A DNA stretch of 33,993 nt from Bacteriovoracia bacterium (GCA_030426585.1 JAUHYH010000005.1:1-33993), one strand, 5' to 3'. Shown: positions 20,288 to 29,780, counted from the stretch's first letter. The notes: generated by a model from the sequence alone, not told the origin. Made by a program: numbers and translations.

Positions 20288-21079
20288 ATGGCGAATAATA
20301 TTCATACAAGTGCTGTCGTTGAGTCAGGAGCTGAGATTGCTGATAACGTTCAAGTTGGTGCTTTCTGTTATATTGGTCCAAAGGTAAAAATTGGAGAAGG
20401 TACTATTTTACTCCCTCATACTGTAGTTGATGGGAATACAACAATTGGAAAAAATAATCATTTTTCACCTCATTGTAGTATTGGTTCTTATCCTCAAGAT
20501 ATTTCCTATAAAGGAGAAGATACCAAGGTTATTATTGGTGACAATAATATCTTCAGAGAGTTTGTTTCTGTTAACAAAGGAACTCTTAAACAAGACCAAG
20601 TAACAATTATTGGAAATGATAATATGTTTATGGCCTATGCTCATATTGGTCACGATGTTGTTATTGAAAATAGAGTAAGGCTGGTGAACGCTAGTAACCT
20701 TGGTGGGCACGTTCGAATTGGAGAGGGAGCAATTTTAAGTGGAGCGACCAACGTGTCTCAATTTGTAACAGTTGGTAAAGGTGCTTTTATAGGTGGTGAA
20801 ACGGCTATTGATAGAGATATCCCATGCTATTGTACGGCGCTTGGGAACCGAGCTCGGTTAAAAGGTGTTAATATTATAGGTTTAAAGAGACAAGGGTATG
20901 ATAAAACAGTAATTTCAGAGGTCGTGGATTTCTATCGAAGTATGGAAGCCTCAGCCTTGTCACCACGTTCTTTTGTTGATTCTCAGGAAACAATTGATGA
21001 ATATGGAGGCAACCCTATTATTGATGAGATGATGAAGTTTATTCGTGAGAGTCGAATTGGTATCCCTTCTTTTATGTAG
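20288..21079 (+). CDS. lpxA: UDP-N-acetylglucosamine acyltransferase
   Basis: Hexapeptide repeats, SVNKGT, MAYAHIGHDVVI, VNIIGLKRQG. Confidence 0.94.
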   Translation: MANNIHTSAVVESGAEIADNVQVGAFCYIGPKVKIGEGTILLPHTVVDGNTTIGKNNHFSPHCSIGSYPQDISYKGEDTKVIIGDNNIFREFVSVNKGTLKQDQVTIIGNDNMFMAYAHIGHDVVIENRVRLVNASNLGGHVRIGEGAILSGATNVSQFVTVGKGAFIGGETAIDRDIPCYCTALGNRARLKGVNIIGLKRQGYDKTVISEVVDFYRSMEASALSPRSFVDSQETIDEYGGNPIIDEMMKFIRESRIGIPSFM

Positions 21080-21085
21080 TTAATT

Positions 21086-21973
21086 ATGAATAAAGTTAAA
21101 GTCGCTCTTATTGGTTATGGTCACCTAGGTAAATGGCATGCTCAAAAAGCTGAAGCTCTCAACTTTTCAGAGCTTGTTGGAATTGCCGATTTAAGTGATG
21201 AGCAATTAAGCATGGCCAAAGAAAATCATCCAGACGTCATTCTCACTAAAGACTTTAAAGAGCTTTATTCAAAAGTGGATGCTTTTGTTATTGTGACAAC
21301 GACATCAAGTCATCACTTTCTTTTAAAAGAAGTTGTTCAAGCGGGAAAGCATGTTTTTTGCGAAAAGCCGCTTTGCCAGACCTATGAGCAGGCAAAAGAA
21401 ATCCTCGGGATGAAGCAAGATAAAGTCTATATGACGGGGCATAGTGAAAGATGTCACGAAGTATGGCAAAGTAAAATGTTTAATTTAGATGGCGCCTTAG
21501 ATGTACACTTTAAAAGAGTCACCCCTTTTAAAGGAAGGGCAGCTGATGTTGATGTGCTCCAAGATCTTACTATTCACGATATTGATCTCGCCACGTATCT
21601 TCTCAATGAAGATATTGAGTCAATTGTAGTAGAAAAGATGGAAAAGAGTGTTACTGAATATACTGATACTCTTGAGGCCGTTGCGACAATGCAATCGGGT
21701 CGCAAGGTTAGATTTACGACGGATCGAAATCATGATCATGAAGAGCGTTCTGTTCATATTAGAGGGGCCCACGATATTTATATTGATCTTATGAATACGA
21801 AAATAAGAGTTGATGGAGAGGAAAGTGATTATAATAAAAGAGATCACCTCTTGATTGAACATGAATCTTTTTACAAAGCAATATTGACCGGGAGTGATCC
21901 TCTCACAAGCTTTGAAGAAGGTGCTCAAGCTCTTAAGAATTTAGAAATGATCTATAAGGCTTCTCAAAAATGA
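21086..21973 (+). CDS. Gfo/Idh/MocA family NAD(P)-dependent oxidoreductase
   Basis: N-terminal Rossmann IGYGHLGKWHAQKA, HVFCEKPLCQT (EKP motif), DLTIHDIDLATYL. Confidence 0.9.
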   Translation: MNKVKVALIGYGHLGKWHAQKAEALNFSELVGIADLSDEQLSMAKENHPDVILTKDFKELYSKVDAFVIVTTTSSHHFLLKEVVQAGKHVFCEKPLCQTYEQAKEILGMKQDKVYMTGHSERCHEVWQSKMFNLDGALDVHFKRVTPFKGRAADVDVLQDLTIHDIDLATYLLNEDIESIVVEKMEKSVTEYTDTLEAVATMQSGRKVRFTTDRNHDHEERSVHIRGAHDIYIDLMNTKIRVDGEESDYNKRDHLLIEHESFYKAILTGSDPLTSFEEGAQALKNLEMIYKASQK

Positions 21974-23082
21974 TGAAAGAGTCATGCCTGATTATTGCGG
22001 GGGAGAAGTCAGGTGAAGAACATGCAGAGACCTTTTTACCTCAAGTATTAGAGGCATTCCCTGAAATGAACTTTTTTGGAGTTGGAGGAGATTATTTCCG
22101 AAAACTTGGAGTTGAAGTTCTTTATGATCTCAAAGATTTTTCAACATTTGGTTACTCTGAAGCTCTTTTGAAAATTAAATTCTATTTTGATGCTCGAAGA
22201 CGCTTGGTCGAAGAGGTAAAAAAAAGAAAAACAAAATTTGCTATACTGATAGATTTTCAGAGTTTTAATCTAAGCCTTGCTAAAAAGCTGAAGAAAGAAG
22301 GCGTTGAGATTTTATATTACGTTGCTCCTCAAGCCTGGGCATGGAAAGAGTATCGTGCGAAGTCATTGGCAAAAGCAACCTCTAGTTTGTACTGCATTCT
22401 ACCATTTGAAAAAAAATGGTTCGGAGAAAGAGGAGTTCATAATATTGTGACGGTAAAACATCCGGTTTATCGCCAGTATCGTGACAAATTAACGAAAGCT
22501 GCTAAAGATTCAAAAAATATCCTTTTTTTACCAGGGTCCAGAGATAGTGAAGTTAAATTTCATCTTCCCGTTTTTGCTGAAGTGATTAAAATGATAAAGG
22601 ACATGGGTTATCAGTTTCATTTGGTAAAGACAGAAAGTGCAAAACAGAAATTCTACGAACCCTATGACCATCTTTTTGATAAAGTGTATGCTTCAACAGA
22701 GTTAGAGAGTGCATTGAAAAGTAGCTGTTTAGCTGTCGCTTCAAGTGGAACGGTGACTCTTACTTGTGGCCTTTTCGGTGTTCCTACAATTGTTTGTTAT
22801 CAAGTTTCAGAGTTTAATAAATTTATCAATTACACTTTTATCAACTATGATAAGTTTGTGAGCCTGCCAAACGTCATCTTTAACCAAGAGGTCTTCCCTG
22901 AGCTATTAGGAGAGAGGTTTAGACCGTATTACCTGCTAAAGAAAATTAAAAGATTCCTTCAGACAGATACTTATGAAAAAGTTCAAAAAAAGTTAGAAGA
23001 ATTAAAAGCAATGTTTGAAAGCGCAGAAGATAGTGCTGCCCCTCATATGATCCAGTCAATGAAAGAGAGACTAAATAAGTGA
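21970..23082 (+). CDS. lpxB: lipid-A-disaccharide synthase
   Basis: IIAGEKSGEEHAE, YYVAPQAWAWKEYRAK, LPGSRDSEV, SSGTVTLTCGLFGVPTIVCYQVS. Confidence 0.94.
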   Translation: MMKESCLIIAGEKSGEEHAETFLPQVLEAFPEMNFFGVGGDYFRKLGVEVLYDLKDFSTFGYSEALLKIKFYFDARRRLVEEVKKRKTKFAILIDFQSFNLSLAKKLKKEGVEILYYVAPQAWAWKEYRAKSLAKATSSLYCILPFEKKWFGERGVHNIVTVKHPVYRQYRDKLTKAAKDSKNILFLPGSRDSEVKFHLPVFAEVIKMIKDMGYQFHLVKTESAKQKFYEPYDHLFDKVYASTELESALKSSCLAVASSGTVTLTCGLFGVPTIVCYQVSEFNKFINYTFINYDKFVSLPNVIFNQEVFPELLGERFRPYYLLKKIKRFLQTDTYEKVQKKLEELKAMFESAEDSAAPHMIQSMKERLNK

Positions 23083-24134
23083 AAGGGTTTTTTTCTTTTT
23101 TCTTAACACCTTTAAGTCAACTGTGGGCGGGTGTCTACTCCTTAAGAAGAACCCTTTATCGTTGGAGATTTTTGAGCTCTCATAAAGTAAAAGTCCCTGT
23201 CATTTCAATTGGTAATATTGCTTTTGGCGGTACTGGAAAAACCCCCCTAGTCATTTGGTTAGCTGAGTATCTGAACAAACATGACAAAACAGTTCTTGTG
23301 TTAACGAGAGGTTATAAAGGAAAACTTGAGGGAGGGGCAGGTATTTTGCGATCAGAAGATCGCTTTAAATCAGATGCCTCACATTTTGGAGATGAGCCTT
23401 TATTAATCTCACATAAAATTTCAAAAGGGGCAGTGGTTGTAGGCAAAGACCGCTATCAAAATCTTTTGAGATATTTTGAGTCAGTTCAGCCAGACGTTGT
23501 TTTACTTGATGATGGTTTTCAACATCTCAAACTTCAACGTGACCTTGATATCGTGTTAATTGATTCGACATTGCCTCTATCGCAATTTGAAACCGCCCCC
23601 CGAGGATACCTCAGAGAAGGGGTGTCAGCATTGAAAGAAGCGGAAGTCATACTTTTTACCCGTGAGAATCAAGCCTCAACAAACCAAAAATCAGAAGTTA
23701 AAAAATTCTTAGAAAACTCTGCTAGTAAGCAAGTCACCTGGGGAGGGATTTCCTATGGTTTTGAAGGTTTTTATAGTTTTGCTCATACTAAACAAGAACT
23801 AAACTCAACAAATGAAATAGAGTGTCTCGCGGTAACGGGAATCGCAAACCCTCAGTCTTTCTTTAGGTTGTTAAAGGAGCAAGGGCTCAAGGTTTTAGAA
23901 GAAGTGACCTTTCCTGATCATTATCCTTATGATGATGATCGAATCGAAAAAATTCTAGAGAAGTGCACTCAGGAAAAATATTTTCTCATATGCACAGAAA
24001 AAGATATGGTTAAAATTAGAAGGAAAGTGAATTCTAATCTATTATTGTACGTAAAGATTGGTGTACAGTTTTCCCATGGAGAGGAACCATTAAGAAAAAA
24101 AATCGATCAATTATGCGGTATTTCCCCGTCTTAG
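23079..24134 (+). CDS. lpxK: tetraacyldisaccharide 4'-kinase
   Basis: SIGNIAFGGTGKTPL P-loop, LTRGYKGK, GDEPLLIS, VVLLDDGFQHLKLQRDLDIVLID. Confidence 0.94.
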   Translation: MKGFFSFFLTPLSQLWAGVYSLRRTLYRWRFLSSHKVKVPVISIGNIAFGGTGKTPLVIWLAEYLNKHDKTVLVLTRGYKGKLEGGAGILRSEDRFKSDASHFGDEPLLISHKISKGAVVVGKDRYQNLLRYFESVQPDVVLLDDGFQHLKLQRDLDIVLIDSTLPLSQFETAPRGYLREGVSALKEAEVILFTRENQASTNQKSEVKKFLENSASKQVTWGGISYGFEGFYSFAHTKQELNSTNEIECLAVTGIANPQSFFRLLKEQGLKVLEEVTFPDHYPYDDDRIEKILEKCTQEKYFLICTEKDMVKIRRKVNSNLLLYVKIGVQFSHGEEPLRKKIDQLCGISPS

Positions 24135-25159
24135 TCCTCGTACTATCGTGTTCATCCTCTGAGGTTGAAAAAGGAACCATGGGAGATCACAAGCCTGCTG
24201 AAATAAAAGAAATTGAAGACCATCTAAAAGACAAGTTTAAGACTGTTCGGAAAGAAGAGCCTGAGAAACCTAAAGTTGAAACAAAGGTCGTAAATGTCTC
24301 TGCAAAAAAAGAAACTAAAAAAGAAAAGAAGAAAGAAGCTGAAGAAGAGATTGTTATAGTTAAAAACCCAGAGGTTCAGCTGCCAGCAACTAAACAGCTC
24401 TCAAAAGATGATAAGAAATCTAAGAATTTCTGGAAACTTTTTAATCCTAAATATATTTTTATTGGTGAAGAAACTGTTTTGAATGCAACTTATCTTGGAG
24501 TTCATGCAGGTGATGTTTCTGTTCGAGTTAAAGAAAATGCTAAAGTTGGTGAAGAGGATGTGTATTATTTTTATGCGAGAGCCACTTCAGCGAAATTTTA
24601 TAAATGGGTCTATCAAATTGATGATGTCGTAGAGTCTTTTGTCAAAGTGAAAGACTTTGTTCCTTTGAAGTATTCAATCTCTCAAAAAGAGTCAAAGAAG
24701 ATGGTCGATCATATTGAACTTTATGATCGTGAAAAACTAATGACCTACTTCCGCTATAAGAAAATAAAAGGGGAGGAAGTCACTTATAAAAAAGAAGATG
24801 TTTCAATCCCTTATTTTTCTCAGGATTTCTTGTCAGCCTTTTTCTTTATTAGAGGTATGCCACTAAGGCCAGGGGATGTTTATCTGATCCCGACAACGAC
24901 CAAGGGTAAGACTTGGACGATGAGAACTGAAGTTGTTAAGAGAGAGAAAATTCGCCTGACTGCTCATGGTCACTTTAAGGCCATCAAAATGAAAATTATT
25001 ACTAAGTATGATGGTGAAATTGCGAAAGAAGGGGATATGTACGTTTGGATCTCAAATGATAAATATCGAAGAATCCTAAAATTTCAATCAGACTTTAAGA
25101 TTGGAGCCGTCACGGGAGAGCTCCAATCTTATTCGATTCAGGGCAAGAAAATTCTCTAA
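24113..25159 (+). CDS. DUF3108-like lipoprotein
   Basis: Short signal with lipobox VLVLSC, Lys/Glu-rich linker, then FIGEETVLNATYLGVHAGDVSVRV...YFYARATSAKFYKWVYQIDDVVESFVK resembling DUF3108; overlaps lpxK by 22 nt. Confidence 0.72.
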   Translation: MRYFPVLVLVLSCSSSEVEKGTMGDHKPAEIKEIEDHLKDKFKTVRKEEPEKPKVETKVVNVSAKKETKKEKKKEAEEEIVIVKNPEVQLPATKQLSKDDKKSKNFWKLFNPKYIFIGEETVLNATYLGVHAGDVSVRVKENAKVGEEDVYYFYARATSAKFYKWVYQIDDVVESFVKVKDFVPLKYSISQKESKKMVDHIELYDREKLMTYFRYKKIKGEEVTYKKEDVSIPYFSQDFLSAFFFIRGMPLRPGDVYLIPTTTKGKTWTMRTEVVKREKIRLTAHGHFKAIKMKIITKYDGEIAKEGDMYVWISNDKYRRILKFQSDFKIGAVTGELQSYSIQGKKIL

Positions 25160-25629
25160 AGAATATCTTGGCAATTCGGAAGTTTATCTGCTGAAATGAT
25201 CCCAAAGTTTGGGAGCTTAGGATTATTCAAGCTCGGATCAATTTGAGAAAGAAGTTCCTCTCTTTCAGAAATCGTAGTTGCCTTTGCTGCTCTTCTTTTT
25301 AAGTCCAGATTCTCAGGATGAATCTTCGATGGAAGATTTACGTAGACATCGTATCTCTTACTAAAACCAGAATCATGGAAAAGTCGCACACTGTAATGAA
25401 CCAAATCGCCTAGGATATAAAAGTCCCAGTATGGAACTCTATAACTCACACTAAAGGGAGCTTTTTTTAATCCCTTTCTTGTCTCAGGAATCGAGTATCC
25501 TTTACTCTCTAGGATTTCAAGAACTTCAGGATCCATTTTACTTCTTTTAGTAAAATTGTAACTCAATGAACATTGAGAGTAAGTATTAAAGCTTGTGAGT
25601 AAAATCGTAGTAAATAATAATTTTTTCAT
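25156..25629 (-). CDS. secreted hypothetical protein
   Basis: 157 aa with signal peptide MKKLLFTTILLTSFNTYSQC; no family recognised. Confidence 0.65.
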   Translation of the reverse strand: MKKLLFTTILLTSFNTYSQCSLSYNFTKRSKMDPEVLEILESKGYSIPETRKGLKKAPFSVSYRVPYWDFYILGDLVHYSVRLFHDSGFSKRYDVYVNLPSKIHPENLDLKRRAAKATTISEREELLSQIDPSLNNPKLPNFGIISADKLPNCQDIL

Positions 25630-25641
25630 TTTTTCCTTTTT

Positions 25642-26124
25642 TTAAAAATTTCCCCATTCGTCACCAGTTCCCCAGTCACCGTCGTCATTATCCCAGTCGT
25701 CGCCCCAGTCACTGTCATCATCAGCCCAGTCATCATTACTTGAGTGAAAAGTTTCGCAAACAACAGGTGTACTTAAAGTAGAGCCTGCTTTGACAAGAAT
25801 CTTCCCTTTTAATTGGATACCAGGAGGGTTTGAAAAGTCATCATCAGCTTGAAGAATAACCGTTAAGCTCTTGCCATCTGAATTCTTAAAGTTTGTGACT
25901 GAGAAAAAGAGACCAAAATCATTTTCAAAATCGACATAACGATTTGGGATCATAGCGACAACATCAGTCCATTTACCGTTTCTCATTTCAAAAAGAAAAT
26001 CTTTATCTCTTGGAGTGATAATAAATGATTGATAACCTTCGGAGTCTTTACAAACAACTCGGTCAAGCGCCATCGATGCATTCGATAAACTGATTAAAAC
26101 GACTAAAAACAATAGTTTTTTCAT
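25642..26124 (-). CDS. secreted hypothetical protein with Asp/Trp-rich C-terminal tail
   Basis: 160 aa, signal peptide MKKLLFLVVLISLSNASMA; tail DDWADDDSDWGDDWDNDDGDWGTGDEWGNF. Confidence 0.7.
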   Translation of the reverse strand: MKKLLFLVVLISLSNASMALDRVVCKDSEGYQSFIITPRDKDFLFEMRNGKWTDVVAMIPNRYVDFENDFGLFFSVTNFKNSDGKSLTVILQADDDFSNPPGIQLKGKILVKAGSTLSTPVVCETFHSSNDDWADDDSDWGDDWDNDDGDWGTGDEWGNF

Positions 26125-26276
26125 GAGGTCTCCTCTTTTAATTAAGCTAAATTTAAGCCCTTACTATCAAAAAACCGGAGTCGGCTAAAGGTTTCTGTAA
26201 TTTTTACTCCAACCTTCCTATAATAGTGTATTAATGACTATGGCTTTTAAATGAGGACCTTCTGATAAACTATATA

Positions 26277-27110
26277 TTGCTCTTTATTGCAGCTATCTTT
26301 TGGGGTTTGGGCTTTATTGGGACGAGATGGACCTTTGAAGCCTTCGACCCCTTATGGGCCCATGCGATTCGTTTTTTTATTTCAGGAGGGATTGTTCTTC
26401 CTCTTATTATTATCAACCGTAAGAGACTCCATTATAAAGAAGCTTTTATCGCTTCTCTCTTTCTAGGGGGAGGTCTTATCCTTCAAACTTATGGGTTGAA
26501 CTTAACAACGGTTGCAAAGAGTGGGTTTCTCACAACTTTTTATGTAATCTTTACTCCTATCATTCTAGGAGTGGTCAACAAAGTTCGTTACCCTCTCATC
26601 TTTTGGTTTTCAGTTTTTCTCGCCATGGTTGGTATGGCCATGCTTTGTGAACTGAGTATTCATCATTTGAATCTTGGAGATTGGCTCACGATTTTATGTG
26701 CCCTGATTTTTTCTTTCCACATTATCTACGTTGATAAAAAGGCAAAACAGGTTGATCCTTTTCTCTTTAATGCCCTCCAATGTTTATACATGGGATTATG
26801 GGGGGGGGCTGTCGCTTTTATTGGGGAAGGGGTTCCTGCTCCGGTTGAAGTAACAAGTCAGCTGGTGTGGGGATTTGTTATTGTCTCCATTTTCTCAGCT
26901 CTTATCGCTTTCACCATTCAAGTTAAGGCTCAGAAAACCATCCCTCCACACGTGGTGGGAGTCACTTTTCTTTTGGAATCTCCGTTTGCAGCGATCTTTG
27001 GCTATTGGTTTTTTAATGAAAAGCTCTCTCTACTCTCAATTTCAGGGGCTATAGTGGTTTTTCTCGCTCTTTGTCTCCTTATATGGAGCCAGCGAGGAGA
27101 AAGCTCTTGA
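26277..27110 (+). CDS. EamA-family DMT transporter
   Basis: About 10 TM segments, AAIFWGLGFIGTRWTFEAFDPLWAHAIRFFISG; ORF-track start is TTG, and a start a few codons upstream (CTG 26262 or ATA 26265) is possible. Confidence 0.85.
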   Translation: MLFIAAIFWGLGFIGTRWTFEAFDPLWAHAIRFFISGGIVLPLIIINRKRLHYKEAFIASLFLGGGLILQTYGLNLTTVAKSGFLTTFYVIFTPIILGVVNKVRYPLIFWFSVFLAMVGMAMLCELSIHHLNLGDWLTILCALIFSFHIIYVDKKAKQVDPFLFNALQCLYMGLWGGAVAFIGEGVPAPVEVTSQLVWGFVIVSIFSALIAFTIQVKAQKTIPPHVVGVTFLLESPFAAIFGYWFFNEKLSLLSISGAIVVFLALCLLIWSQRGESS

Positions 27111-27207
27111 CTCATTGGACCATCATCACTATTCTGCCAACTCATTTCCAGTAGGAAATCTAATGACACTGAAGCTGCTCCTGCAGTCTTCAAAAAGAGG
27201 TAATCAA

Positions 27208-28935
27208 ATGACAAAAGGAACTATCCCGAGCTGGGTTGAACAGTTCGACGTTGTCACAACTTTCGACGACGACAAAGACAACACAAAGGACATCGACGCG
27301 TTTTTAGGCGACGTAGGTGCTCCGAAAGAATTCACCGAAGGTGAAGTCTTTAAAGGACTCGTTGTAGGAATCAACGATGACTTTGTAACGATTGATATCG
27401 GTTACAAACAAGAAGGACTTGTATTCGCTAAAGAATTCAAGAATTACGATGGAACGTTAAAAGTAAAACAAGGCGATGAGATTGATGTTTATGTTGAAAA
27501 ACTAGAATCAGCTCTTGGAAACCTTGTTCTTTCTAAAGATAAAGCTGAAATTCTTCAAGCATGGGATCGAATCTCTGAAGCTTGTGAAAATGGTAACCCT
27601 GTTAAAGGGACTGTTATGGCCAAGGTTAAAGGTGGTCTTTCAGTTGATATCGGCGTTAAGGCCTTCTTGCCAGGTTCGCAAGTTGACCTTAGAGCTGTGA
27701 AGAACCTTGATAAGTACATTGGTAAAACAATGGAATTCAAAGTGATTAAGTTCAATAAGAAAAGAGGGAACATCGTTCTTTCTAGAAGAGCGATCCTCTC
27801 TGATGAGAGAGATAAGCTAAGAGGTGAAACTCTTGGTCAGATCCAAGAAGGAATGATTGTTAAAGGGATCGTTAAAAACATCACTGATTATGGTGTGTTT
27901 ATTGATCTTGGTGGTGTTGATGGACTTCTTCACATCACTGATATGTCTTGGGGCCGTGTAAAACACCCAAGCAACATCCTTTCTGTTGGTGATGAAATTG
28001 ATGTTAAAATCTTGAAGTACGATTCAAACAAAGAAAGAGTCTCACTTGGTCTTAAGCAAGTTCAGCCTAACCCATGGGAAAGTGCTCATGAGAAATATAC
28101 TGTTGGATCTAAAGTTGCTGGTGAAGTTGTCAGCATTAAAGATTACGGTGTTTTCCTAGAACTTGATGATGGAATTGAAGGTCTGATCCATGTCTCAGAA
28201 ATGAGCTGGACTCAAAAGCCTAAAAACCCATCTAAAGAATATGCTGTTGGTGACAGAGTTGAAGCGGTTGTTGTTGAAGTTGATGTTGAAAACAAGAGAA
28301 TCTCTCTTGGGGTTAAACAACTTCTTCCTAACCCTTGGGATGGAATCGAAGCGAAGTACTCTGTCGGTATGACAGTTGAAGGTAAAGTTAAGTCTATCGT
28401 AGACTTCGGAGCTTTCGTTGACCTTGGAGAAGAGGTTGATGCCCTTATCCACGTTTCAGATATTTCTTGGACAAAGAAAAACATCAACGCAAATGAATTC
28501 TTCAACGAAGGTGACACTGTTAAAGGTGTGATCCTTACAGTTGATAGCGAAAACCAAAAATTCTGTATCGGTATCAAGCAACTTGAGGAAGATCCTTGGA
28601 AGAGAATCGATGAAAGACTTCCTGTTGGTTCACAAGTTGAAGGTGAAGTTGTGAGAGTGACTGAATTTGGTGCTTTCGTAGAACTTGAAACAGGAATTGA
28701 AGGAATGATTCACATTTCTGAACTTTCTGAAGAAAGAGTTGAAAAAGCGACTGACGTTATCAATAAAGGTGATACGGTTAAGCCGGTTGTTATCAGTATT
28801 GATAAAGAAGCGAAAAAAATCGCTCTTTCACTTAAAGCTGCCTCTGGAGACATGGGAAGCTACAAGCCTGAGAAAGTTGAAGCAGCCACTCTGGCCGATA
28901 AACTTCAAGGCTTCAGTCTTAATAACGACGAGTAA
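27208..28935 (+). CDS. rpsA: 30S ribosomal protein S1
   Basis: Six S1 domains (e.g. GVFIDLGGVDGLLHITDMSWGRVKHP). Start at MTKGTIPSW (27208) with AGAGG upstream preferred over 27115. Confidence 0.96.
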   Translation: MTKGTIPSWVEQFDVVTTFDDDKDNTKDIDAFLGDVGAPKEFTEGEVFKGLVVGINDDFVTIDIGYKQEGLVFAKEFKNYDGTLKVKQGDEIDVYVEKLESALGNLVLSKDKAEILQAWDRISEACENGNPVKGTVMAKVKGGLSVDIGVKAFLPGSQVDLRAVKNLDKYIGKTMEFKVIKFNKKRGNIVLSRRAILSDERDKLRGETLGQIQEGMIVKGIVKNITDYGVFIDLGGVDGLLHITDMSWGRVKHPSNILSVGDEIDVKILKYDSNKERVSLGLKQVQPNPWESAHEKYTVGSKVAGEVVSIKDYGVFLELDDGIEGLIHVSEMSWTQKPKNPSKEYAVGDRVEAVVVEVDVENKRISLGVKQLLPNPWDGIEAKYSVGMTVEGKVKSIVDFGAFVDLGEEVDALIHVSDISWTKKNINANEFFNEGDTVKGVILTVDSENQKFCIGIKQLEEDPWKRIDERLPVGSQVEGEVVRVTEFGAFVELETGIEGMIHISELSEERVEKATDVINKGDTVKPVVISIDKEAKKIALSLKAASGDMGSYKPEKVEAATLADKLQGFSLNNDE

Positions 28936-28948
28936 TCGTTCTTATATG

Positions 28949-28976
28949 GCCCCGGCTTTGTCCGGGGCTTTTTTTT
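28949..28976 (+). terminator. rho-independent terminator of rpsA
   Basis: GCCCCGG-CTTTGT-CCGGGGC followed by T8. Confidence 0.93.
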
Positions 28977-28988
28977 AGGAGTTTATTC

Positions 28989-29348
28989 ATGAAAAAAATT
29001 ATTTTCATCTTATCAATTCTAGTGAGTTCAAATGTTCTTGCGATTGGATTAACTTGTGATATTTCAATCCGAGACAATGGGGTAATCACTAAGACATCAA
29101 ATGTTGAATTTTCATTTGATAAAGAGATTACAGAGACATTTAGTCTCGAGGATTTCAAACTTGTTGTTACTTATAATGGAGACAAAGAGCCTGAGTCTGA
29201 TTTATCCATGAACCTTTACACAGTTGAAGTCGTGAATGGGGATGCCATTTCTCATGCTGTTTATAATTCAAAGGATCTTTTTATTATGACAGGTCTAATG
29301 GTTAAGAATCAGAACTTCAGTGTTTTATGTAATTTCAAAAGAAATTAA
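28989..29348 (+). CDS. small secreted hypothetical protein
   Basis: 119 aa, signal peptide MKKIIFILSILVSSNVLA; flanked by terminators. Confidence 0.7.
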   Translation: MKKIIFILSILVSSNVLAIGLTCDISIRDNGVITKTSNVEFSFDKEITETFSLEDFKLVVTYNGDKEPESDLSMNLYTVEVVNGDAISHAVYNSKDLFIMTGLMVKNQNFSVLCNFKRN

Positions 29349-29372
29349 TCACTCTATGAAGTGGTTTATCTG

Positions 29373-29399
29373 GCCCCTACTCCGGTAGGGGCTTTTTTT
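29373..29399 (+). terminator. rho-independent terminator
   Basis: GCCCCTAC-TCCG-GTAGGGGC followed by T7. Confidence 0.93.
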
Positions 29400-29408
29400 G
29401 GAGAAAAA

Positions 29409-29732
29409 ATGAAATTTCTAACAATTATTGTGCTGGTCTTACTTTCTGCAAAGTCTTTTGCAAATGAAAACTATGATCAAGCCGTAAAGGCAATTGAACT
29501 TGGCTATGATGCTAAATGTGAAAATGCTTTGGTCTATGAACCATCAAGTAAATCTTCGGACACTCTTTATGTAATCAAATGTACTAAAAACGATTCTGTT
29601 GCGACTTTACCCATCATTCGATTGGAATTCTGGATTCGAAAAAATGGAACTATCAGCCCTGTCACTTATAAACAGTGTCGAACACTGGTAGTGACTGAAA
29701 GTTTTTGGAAAAAAACGGCTCGCTGTCGATAA
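29409..29732 (+). CDS. small secreted hypothetical protein
   Basis: MKFLTIIVLVLLSAKSFANENYDQAV from ATG 29409 with GGAG upstream; the ORF-track start at 29361 would run through the terminator. Confidence 0.68.
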   Translation: MKFLTIIVLVLLSAKSFANENYDQAVKAIELGYDAKCENALVYEPSSKSSDTLYVIKCTKNDSVATLPIIRLEFWIRKNGTISPVTYKQCRTLVVTESFWKKTARCR

Positions 29733-29750
29733 ACGAACTTGTCTTAATAT

Positions 29751-29780
29751 GGCTCCTAACTTTAATAGGGGCCTTTTTTT
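29751..29780 (+). terminator. rho-independent terminator
   Basis: GGCTCCTA-loop-TAGGGGCC (one G:T pair) followed by T7. Confidence 0.88.

Noticed and set aside
26219-26224. Perfect TATAAT upstream of the EamA gene
   Set aside because: No convincing -35 at 16-18 nt spacing; AT-rich background makes this unreliable.
27115-27207. N-terminal extension of rpsA (MDHHHYSANSF...)
   Set aside because: Not S1-like; ATG 27208 with AGAGG gives the expected N-terminus.
29361-29408. N-terminal extension of the 29409 ORF
   Set aside because: It would translate through an intrinsic terminator hairpin; ATG 29409 has an SD and begins a signal peptide.
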